Of a stretch of DNA of 11,585 nt, positions 7,011 through 11,585 are shown in pieces. Location: positions 1-11,585 of the forward strand of contig JAZOUN010000057.1 in assembly GCA_045658165.1 (NCBI GenBank), written 5' to 3'. The notes beneath the pieces were generated by a model. That model had not been told where the DNA came from and made no database searches. It worked only from the letters and a program-made list of their open reading frames with translations. The translations under genes and the position numbers were made by a program. Numbering within the stretch: the stretch's first letter is position 1; each line of letters begins with the position of its first letter. The stretch comes from UBA1081 sp045658165. GTDB taxonomy: Bacteria; Bacillota; Clostridia; Oscillospirales; Acutalibacteraceae.

Positions 7011-7540
7011 TGAATGAAATTATAGAATTAATAAAGAAGGATAAAAAACTAATTGTTATCGTTGCTGTAGGACTTGCCGGTGTTTTTTTATTGATTTGTT
7101 TGAGTGATGACGGAGTAAATGAAAATTCACAGCAGATTACGGAAAGTATATCTACATATGTATGCAGTTCATCTGCAGAAATTGAATCAATGCTTGAAAA
7201 GAAGCTTGAGACCATAATTTCACAGGTTAAAGGCGCGGGTAAAATAACCGCCACTGTTACTGTTGAATCTTCGGGTGAGTATTTGTATGCAGAAAATATC
7301 AAAGAAGATTATGATAGTGATTCACAGTCAAAAGACTGTGAAGTTGTAATATATGAAAATCAGAATGGTGCTGATTCCGGATTGATTATTGGTGTAAAAA
7401 ATCCGGAAATTATCGGTGTCGCTGTTGTTTGTGAGGGGGGAGACAGTTCCGTTGTCCGATCTGAGATAACAAATTTAATTACAAGCCTTTTCGGTATCGG
7501 CGCTGACAGGGTTTATGTGGGAACAAAAGCCGCAGATTAA
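7010..7540 (+). CDS. spoIIIAG: Stage III sporulation protein AG, channel ring protein
   Basis: Forms the large ring of the mother-cell channel in the space between the two membranes (established for Bacillus). It has 176 residues, with one membrane helix (about 13-31) and then a soluble ring-building domain starting around MLEKKLETIISQVKGAGK (61-78) and continuing with a beta-rich region. It is shorter than Bacillus SpoIIIAG (about 229), mainly in the linker and loop regions. It starts at the TAATG junction with spoIIIAF. The acidic stretch EDYDSDSQSKD (about 99-109) falls where the family has a variable loop. Confidence 0.95.
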   Translation: MNEIIELIKKDKKLIVIVAVGLAGVFLLICLSDDGVNENSQQITESISTYVCSSSAEIESMLEKKLETIISQVKGAGKITATVTVESSGEYLYAENIKEDYDSDSQSKDCEVVIYENQNGADSGLIIGVKNPEIIGVAVVCEGGDSSVVRSEITNLITSLFGIGADRVYVGTKAAD

Positions 7541-7545
7541 ATTTT

Positions 7546-7551
7546 GAGGAG
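7546..7551 (+). promoter_or_regulatory. Ribosome binding site fixing the spoIIIAH start at 7559
   Basis: GAGGAG lies seven bases before the ATG at 7559. An upstream in-frame TTG at 7544 would run through this site and add five unlikely residues. Confidence 0.85.
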
Positions 7552-7558
7552 ATTCTAT

Positions 7559-8107
7559 ATGAAATTAACAACAAAAAAAAGACAAATAATTCTTTCAGGT
7601 CTTGTTCTGTTTCTAGGTGTTGCAGTGCTTGCAAATTGGTATTACTCAAATCCTGAGAAAAATGCACAAGCTGTTGATAATATTTCAGATATTGACGTCA
7701 GTAATGTCAACAGTGTAAATCTCGGTGACGCAGTTTATGTGAATTCCAGTGAAATAAGTGATGAATATTTTGCGGGTGCTAAGTTGTCACGTGATAAATC
7801 ATATGATGAAGCTGTAGCAACATTAAAAGAAATTATAGATAGCAGTGATATTGATGAGCAGTCGATAAAGACCGCAACAGAATCGATGAATCAAATGTCT
7901 CAATATAAAATTGCGCAGACTAATATAGAGAATCTTGTAAAGGCAAAAACAGGAAGTGAATGCGTTGCCGTTATTAATGATAGTTCTGTAGAGATAATTG
8001 TTGCCGATTCTTCTGTTACTGAACAGACAATTCTGCAGATAAAAGATATTGTTATGAAAAATTTTGATATTTCTGCAGAAAAAATTTCAATAATTGGAAC
8101 AAAATAG
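7559..8107 (+). CDS. spoIIIAH: Stage III sporulation protein AH, SpoIIQ partner
   Basis: Mother-cell protein that binds forespore SpoIIQ across the intermembrane space and forms a ring related to the YscJ/FliF family (known from Bacillus). It has 182 residues, with one membrane helix (about 9-28) after a basic N-terminus, then a linker and helical segment with SRDKSYDEAVATLKEII. The C-terminal ring-building domain contains LVKAKTGSECVAVINDSSVEIIV, ending in ISIIGTK. It is shorter than Bacillus SpoIIIAH (about 218). It is the last gene of the operon, and I see no hairpin terminator after it, so read-through into nusB is possible. Confidence 0.95.
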   Translation: MKLTTKKRQIILSGLVLFLGVAVLANWYYSNPEKNAQAVDNISDIDVSNVNSVNLGDAVYVNSSEISDEYFAGAKLSRDKSYDEAVATLKEIIDSSDIDEQSIKTATESMNQMSQYKIAQTNIENLVKAKTGSECVAVINDSSVEIIVADSSVTEQTILQIKDIVMKNFDISAEKISIIGTK

Positions 8108-8136
8108 TTGTTTATTTTTATATTTTATGATAATAT
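8108..8136 (+). promoter_or_regulatory. Possible sigma-A promoter of the nusB cluster
   Basis: TAATAT (8131-8136) is preceded by TG one base upstream (8128-8129), an extended -10. TTGTTT lies 17 bases further up, a weak -35. A separate vegetative promoter is expected here because nusB, xseA and ispA are housekeeping genes downstream of a sporulation operon. The match is moderate. Confidence 0.4.
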
Positions 8137-8176
8137 AACTAAAAGTGAAAGTTTATAGCTTATTATGTGTCAGTTT

Positions 8177-8197
8177 TGCCTTCGTTCAACGAGGGCA
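8177..8197 (+). other. Hairpin in the nusB leader
   Basis: TGCCTTCGT and ACGAGGGCA pair as a 9-bp stem with one G-U pair and a 3-base loop (TCA). It is not followed by a T-run, so it is not an intrinsic terminator. It lies 14 bases before the nusB ribosome binding site and could affect its translation. A palindrome, GCATATGC (8203-8210), sits between the two. Confidence 0.45.
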
Positions 8198-8210
8198 GAT
8201 TGGCATATGC

Positions 8211-8215
8211 GGAGG
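8211..8215 (+). promoter_or_regulatory. Ribosome binding site fixing the nusB start at 8224
   Basis: GGAGG lies eight bases before the ATG at 8224. The frame stays open upstream to a GTG at 8167 but has no Shine-Dalgarno sequence there, and the family's N-terminus (TRKEAREQAF) begins at 8224. Confidence 0.88.
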
Positions 8216-8223
8216 TTTTGGAT

Positions 8224-8637
8224 ATGACAAGAAAAGAAGCAAGAGAGCAAGCGTTTATAATGGTTTTTGAAAAAGAATTCAATACGGATTATACTCTTTC
8301 AGAAATTATTGAAGCTGCAGAAGATGCAGAATTGTTTAAAGTTGATGATTTTGCAAAGGCTCTTACAGAACAGACTCTTGAAAATATGGACAAGCTTGAT
8401 GAATACATATCATCTAAGCTTAAGGGTGGTTGGAAGATAAACAGAATTTCTAAAGTATCTTTGGCAATTCTCAGACTTGCTGTTTGTGAAATGGTATATT
8501 TTTCTGATATTCCTTATTCTGTATCTATCAATGAAGCTGTCGAACTTGCAAAGAAATATGCTGCTGATGAAGATTCTGCTTTTGTTAACGGACTGCTTGC
8601 ATCTTTGAGCAAAGGTTTTGCTTCTGATGAGACATAA
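8224..8637 (+). CDS. nusB: Transcription antitermination protein NusB
   Basis: RNA-binding antitermination factor that, with NusE (ribosomal protein S10), binds boxA in rRNA transcripts. It has 137 residues, a normal length, and looks all-helical. The N-terminus TRKEAREQAF is the family's basic RNA-binding start. The best conserved block is RISKVSLAILRLAVCEM (74-90) followed by DIPYSVSINEAVELAKKY (95-112) and FVNGLLASL (120-128). It is the first gene of the downstream cluster. Its leader holds a hairpin and a possible 20-codon upstream ORF. The next gene starts 11 bases before its stop. The Asp23/YloU-type gene found just before nusB in Bacillus is absent here. Confidence 0.97.
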   Translation: MTRKEAREQAFIMVFEKEFNTDYTLSEIIEAAEDAELFKVDDFAKALTEQTLENMDKLDEYISSKLKGGWKINRISKVSLAILRLAVCEMVYFSDIPYSVSINEAVELAKKYAADEDSAFVNGLLASLSKGFASDET

Positions 8638-9568
8638 ATATCTCGGAATAGATACTAGTAATTATACGTCTTCATGTGCAGTTTATGATTCTCAGACAAA
8701 TACTGTTGATTCACTGAAACAATTGTTGCCTGTTGAACAAGGTAAGCTTGGGCTGCGTCAGTCTGATGCTGTATTTCATCACACTAAAAATTTGCCACCC
8801 CTTTTAGCAAAACTCTGTGATAAATATCAAGGTGAAATTAAGGTTGTTAGTGCATCATTTGCTCCGAGGGATGCTGAGGGTTCATATATGCCTTGTTTTT
8901 TAGTCGGTGAAGGATATGCAGATGTTATATCTTCAGCAATTGGCGCAAAAAAACATAAATTTTCGCATCAGGCCGGACATGTTGCCGCTGCGCTGTTGTC
9001 TTGCGGAAAAACTGATCTTGTTGAAAAGGAATTTATTGCTTTTCATGTTTCCGGCGGAACTACAGATGTTCTTCATGTAAAACCTGATATTGAAAATGTT
9101 TTTTCTATAGCTGCAATTGCCTCATCACTTGACCTTAAAGCCGGTCAGGCAGTTGACAGAACAGGAGTAATGTTAGGTCTTGATTTTCCTGCAGGACCCA
9201 AACTTGATATGCTTGCGGTCAGAAGTGATAATAATTTCAGAATAAAGCCGTATTTTAAAGATGGCTGTTGCAGTTTTTCCGGAATTCAGAATCAATGCGA
9301 GAAGATGAAACGCGATGGTTTTGATGATTGCGATATAGCAAAATATTGTATTGAGTATATATGTTCAGCTATCAGAATGATGACTCAGTCTGCTTTAAAA
9401 AAATGCGGAGATCTTCCTATTGTTTATGCAGGCGGTGTAATGTCCAATTCCCTTATCAATGCGGCTATGACAAAAGAATTCGGCGGATATTTTGCTTCGC
9501 CTGAATTTTCTTCGGACAATGCTGCAGGAACGGCCTACCTCGGATATATTAAGGAGATACAGAAATGA
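8627..9568 (+). CDS. TsaD/Kae1-like (Gcp, M22) domain paralogue
   Basis: A 313-residue ASKHA-fold protein related to TsaD (Kae1/Gcp), the tRNA t6A-synthesis subunit. The family's metal-binding HxxxH (H114, H118) and C-terminal Asp (SSDNAA, D297) are kept, as are the phosphate-loop-like SGGTTD (142-147), AGQAVDRTG (172-180), PAGPKLDMLA (188-197) and AGGVMSN (268-274). It differs from true TsaD in key spots: SGGHT becomes SGGTT, and the block before HxxxH is unlike NHLEGH. It is therefore probably a paralogue of unknown activity rather than the t6A enzyme. I chose the ATG at 8627 over a TTG at 8618 because the weak AAAGG is better spaced from it. It overlaps nusB by 11 bases and ends in ATGA with xseA. 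The old name O-sialoglycoprotein endopeptidase should not be taken as function. Confidence 0.85.
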   Translation: MRHKYLGIDTSNYTSSCAVYDSQTNTVDSLKQLLPVEQGKLGLRQSDAVFHHTKNLPPLLAKLCDKYQGEIKVVSASFAPRDAEGSYMPCFLVGEGYADVISSAIGAKKHKFSHQAGHVAAALLSCGKTDLVEKEFIAFHVSGGTTDVLHVKPDIENVFSIAAIASSLDLKAGQAVDRTGVMLGLDFPAGPKLDMLAVRSDNNFRIKPYFKDGCCSFSGIQNQCEKMKRDGFDDCDIAKYCIEYICSAIRMMTQSALKKCGDLPIVYAGGVMSNSLINAAMTKEFGGYFASPEFSSDNAAGTAYLGYIKEIQK

Positions 9569-10785
9569 TAACAGATTCAGCTTTGTCTGTAACACAACTT
9601 AATACTTATGTAAAGATGTTGTTTGATTCAGACAGCCGTCTGAAAAGAATTTGTGTTGTGGGTGAAATATCAAATTTTGTAAATCATTATAAGACAGGAC
9701 ATCTTTATTTTTCACTTAAAGACGAAAAGTCATCTGTAAAGGTTGTTATGTTTTCTGGATGTGCTCAATTTCTTAAGTTTAGTCCTGAAAACGGTATGCG
9801 AGTATATCTTACCGGCAGAGTAGCAGTTTTTGAGAGAGACGGTGTGTATCAGATTTACGCAGAATCGATGGAGCCTGAAGGTGCAGGTGCTTTGATGATT
9901 GCTTTTGAACAGCTGAAGAAAAAATTAACTGCTGAAGGTCTGTTTGATGAAGAACATAAGAAACCTTTGCCGGAATATCCCGAAAAAATCGGTGTCGTTA
10001 CTTCACCTGTCGGAGCAGCTGTACAGGATATTATTAATGTTTTATCACGCAGATATCCTTTATCGGAAATGATATTTGTACCGGTTGCAGTTCAAGGTGT
10101 GAATTGTGCCAAAGAAAATATAAACGCATTGAAAATTCTTAATTCTGAACATAAAGCAGATGTTATAATAATCGGACGTGGTGGCGGGTCTGTTGAAGAT
10201 TTATGGGGATATAATGATGAACAACTTGTTCGTGCAATTGCTGATTCTGAAATACCTGTAATTACAGGTATTGGTCATGAAACTGATTTTACATTGTGTG
10301 ATTTCGTCGCCGACATGCGTGCCCCCACTCCTTCAGCAGCAGCCGAAATTTCTGTTCCTGATATCGAGGAACTGTATCAGATTAATGACAACCTTATTTT
10401 CCGGTTTGAAAGTGCTGTAACAAACAGACTTGCAAAGCAGACGGAGAATCTGAAGAATTTATCTTTCAGGCTAGATTTGTTTAACCCTGAGCTGTTGATT
10501 GAAAACAGATTGAATGATTGTCGTTTACTTAAAGACAGAGCTTTTTCTGCCGTAAACAATAAAATTTCATTAACTGATAAGCAATTGGCTGTTTTAAGTG
10601 AAAAATTAAGATTGCTTAATCCGATGCTTTTGATTGAAAAAGGATTTATTCCTGTATTTTTAAATAAAAAACGTGTTGTTACATCATCAATACTTAAAAT
10701 CGGTGATAATTTGGAACTTGATTTTATTGACGGTCAGGTTCGTTGTGATATAACAGACATCTTGAAAAACGGAGAGATTTTATGA
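9565..10785 (+). CDS. xseA: Exonuclease VII large subunit
   Basis: Catalytic subunit of exonuclease VII, which degrades single-stranded DNA from both ends to short oligonucleotides. It has 406 residues, slightly short for the family (about 400-456). It contains an N-terminal OB-fold (about 5-100, with VVGEISNF and GHLYFSLKD), a catalytic domain with TSPVGAAVQDI (D155), GRGGGSVEDLW (R205) and GIGHETDFTL (H238, D241), and a long helical coiled-coil region (about 265-365). The Asp, Arg, His and Asp residues correspond to those shown to matter in the E. coli enzyme. AAGGAG lies eight bases before the ATG. It is coupled by ATGA to both neighbours, the TsaD-like gene and xseB, which fits tight co-production with its small subunit. 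Confidence 0.97.
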   Translation: MITDSALSVTQLNTYVKMLFDSDSRLKRICVVGEISNFVNHYKTGHLYFSLKDEKSSVKVVMFSGCAQFLKFSPENGMRVYLTGRVAVFERDGVYQIYAESMEPEGAGALMIAFEQLKKKLTAEGLFDEEHKKPLPEYPEKIGVVTSPVGAAVQDIINVLSRRYPLSEMIFVPVAVQGVNCAKENINALKILNSEHKADVIIIGRGGGSVEDLWGYNDEQLVRAIADSEIPVITGIGHETDFTLCDFVADMRAPTPSAAAEISVPDIEELYQINDNLIFRFESAVTNRLAKQTENLKNLSFRLDLFNPELLIENRLNDCRLLKDRAFSAVNNKISLTDKQLAVLSEKLRLLNPMLLIEKGFIPVFLNKKRVVTSSILKIGDNLELDFIDGQVRCDITDILKNGEIL

Positions 10786-10985
10786 AAAATCTTAAATACG
10801 AAAACGCTGTAAAAAAGCTTGAAGATATAGTGTTGACTCTTGAAAAAGGTGAGTTATCACTTGATGAAACCATAAAACTTTATGATGAGGCTACAAAACT
10901 TTCAGGTTATTGTACAGCTATGCTTGAAAATGCTAAATTGAAAATTGAAGATCTTTCTGAGAAAAAGGAGATATCTTATGAGTAA
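10782..10985 (+). CDS. xseB: Exonuclease VII small subunit
   Basis: Small helical subunit that wraps the coiled-coil region of XseA; several copies bind each large subunit. It has 67 residues, within the normal range. The signature ENAVKKLEDIVLTLEKGELSLDE (7-29) and LYDEATKLSGYC (33-44) is clear. GGAGAG lies five bases before the ATG. The start overlaps the xseA stop as ATGA, and the end overlaps ispA by eight bases. Confidence 0.96.
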   Translation: MKNLKYENAVKKLEDIVLTLEKGELSLDETIKLYDEATKLSGYCTAMLENAKLKIEDLSEKKEISYE

Positions 10986-11585
10986 TATACTTTCAAAGCA
11001 TTTTGAATTGATTGAAGAATCAATAATGAGTTTTGTTCCCGTTTGCGGTGATTCATATAAAATAATTGAGAATGCAATGAAATATTCACTTGAATCAGGT
11101 GGTAAACGAGTTCGTCCTATGCTGGTTCTTGAGTTTTGCAGAATATGCGGTGGTGATGTAAGTATGGCATTGCCTTTTGCTGCAGCAGTAGAGTTTATTC
11201 ACACTTATTCTCTCATTCATGATGATCTTCCGTGTATGGATAATGATTCGGAAAGAAGAGGTAAACCTTCTTCTCATATAAAATTCGGTGAGGCAAACGC
11301 CTTGCTTGCAGGTGACTCATTACTGACTCATGCTTTTTCTTGTATAGTATCGTCTGAGCTCAGTGCTCGTCAGATATCTGATGCTGTTAAAGAACTTGCT
11401 GCTTTTTCAGGTGTTAACGGTATGATCGGTGGTCAGATTATAGATCTTGAGGGAGAAAATAAAAATCTCGGCATAGAAGATCTTTTCCTTATGGATAAGC
11501 TGAAAACCTCAGCATTGATAACTTGTTCTTGTGTTTTAGGATGTATTGCAGCAGACAGATATGAATATATTCCCGCCGCAGTCAG
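10978..11585 (+). CDS. ispA: Farnesyl/geranyl diphosphate synthase, cut by right edge
   Basis: Trans-isoprenyl diphosphate synthase that condenses isopentenyl diphosphate with allylic diphosphates to give geranyl/farnesyl diphosphate for quinone, undecaprenyl and other isoprenoids. 202 complete codons of about 290-297 are present. GGKRVRP (41-47) binds isopentenyl diphosphate. The first Asp-rich motif is DDLPCMDND (82-90), followed by RRGKPS (93-98), GDSLL (112-116), GMIGGQIIDL (148-157) and the conserved Lys-Thr of KLKTSALI (174-181). The second Asp-rich motif lies outside the window. AAGGAG is seven bases before the ATG, and the gene overlaps xseB by eight bases. In relatives dxs often follows, which cannot be seen here. 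The exact chain length cannot be fixed from this part. Confidence 0.95.
   Translation, partial: MSNILSKHFELIEESIMSFVPVCGDSYKIIENAMKYSLESGGKRVRPMLVLEFCRICGGDVSMALPFAAAVEFIHTYSLIHDDLPCMDNDSERRGKPSSHIKFGEANALLAGDSLLTHAFSCIVSSELSARQISDAVKELAAFSGVNGMIGGQIIDLEGENKNLGIEDLFLMDKLKTSALITCSCVLGCIAADRYEYIPAAV

Noticed and set aside
7544..7558. TTG start for spoIIIAH
   Set aside because: It reads through the GAGGAG ribosome binding site of the ATG at 7559.
8177..8197. Hairpin read as the terminator of the spoIIIA operon
   Set aside because: No T-run follows the stem on either strand.
8167..8223. GTG start giving NusB 19 extra residues
   Set aside because: There is no Shine-Dalgarno sequence, the extra residues do not match the family, and GGAGG precedes the ATG at 8224.
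8618..8626. TTG start for the TsaD-like gene
   Set aside because: AAAGG is only two bases away from it, and the family's N-terminal strand begins at KYLGIDTS just after the ATG at 8627.

Overview
The window comes from a low-GC, endospore-forming Firmicute of the class Clostridia, most plausibly a gut-type Oscillospiraceae/Ruminococcaceae relative. The evidence is a complete eight-gene spoIIIA sporulation operon, AT-rich sequence (roughly one third G+C by eye over most of the window), strong GGAGG-type ribosome binding sites, and the order spoIIIA - nusB - xseA - xseB - ispA seen in many Firmicutes. The genus assignment is inference.

Layout. (1) Positions 1-2562, minus strand: a two-gene unit in which a small NifU-C-terminal-domain protein is followed by a family 38 alpha-mannosidase that runs off the left edge. 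(2) Positions 2563-2720: a compact divergent promoter region with two back-to-back sigma-A-like promoters. (3) Positions 2721-3335, plus strand: a single gene for an unrecognised secreted protein, closed by a strong intrinsic terminator. (4) Positions 3346-8107: spoIIIAA-AB-AC-AD-AE-AF-AG-AH behind a candidate sigma-E promoter. The genes overlap or nearly touch, including an unusual 95-nt overlap of spoIIIAA with spoIIIAB. (5) Positions 8108-11585: a housekeeping cluster, probably with its own promoter: nusB, a TsaD/Kae1-like paralogue, xseA, xseB and ispA (cut by the right edge).

How the genes work together. The SpoIIIA proteins build the mother-cell half of the channel that spans the two membranes around the engulfed forespore. 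SpoIIIAA is the ATPase, AB/AC/AD/AE/AF are membrane parts, AG and AH are ring-forming proteins, and AH docks onto forespore SpoIIQ. The downstream cluster combines transcription antitermination (NusB), exonuclease VII (XseA+XseB) and isoprenoid precursor synthesis (IspA). These are linked by translational coupling rather than by a shared pathway.

No intergenic stretch exceeds 300 bases. I saw no RNA gene, CRISPR array, insertion sequence or phage gene. This is mostly a conserved core region, and I do not see a convincing undescribed multi-gene system. The points most worth a second look are the orphan secreted protein, the spoIIIAA/AB overlap, the NifU-like/mannosidase pairing, the compositional step inside the mannosidase gene, the TsaD paralogue in the place often held by folD, and the structured leader with a tiny ORF in front of nusB.
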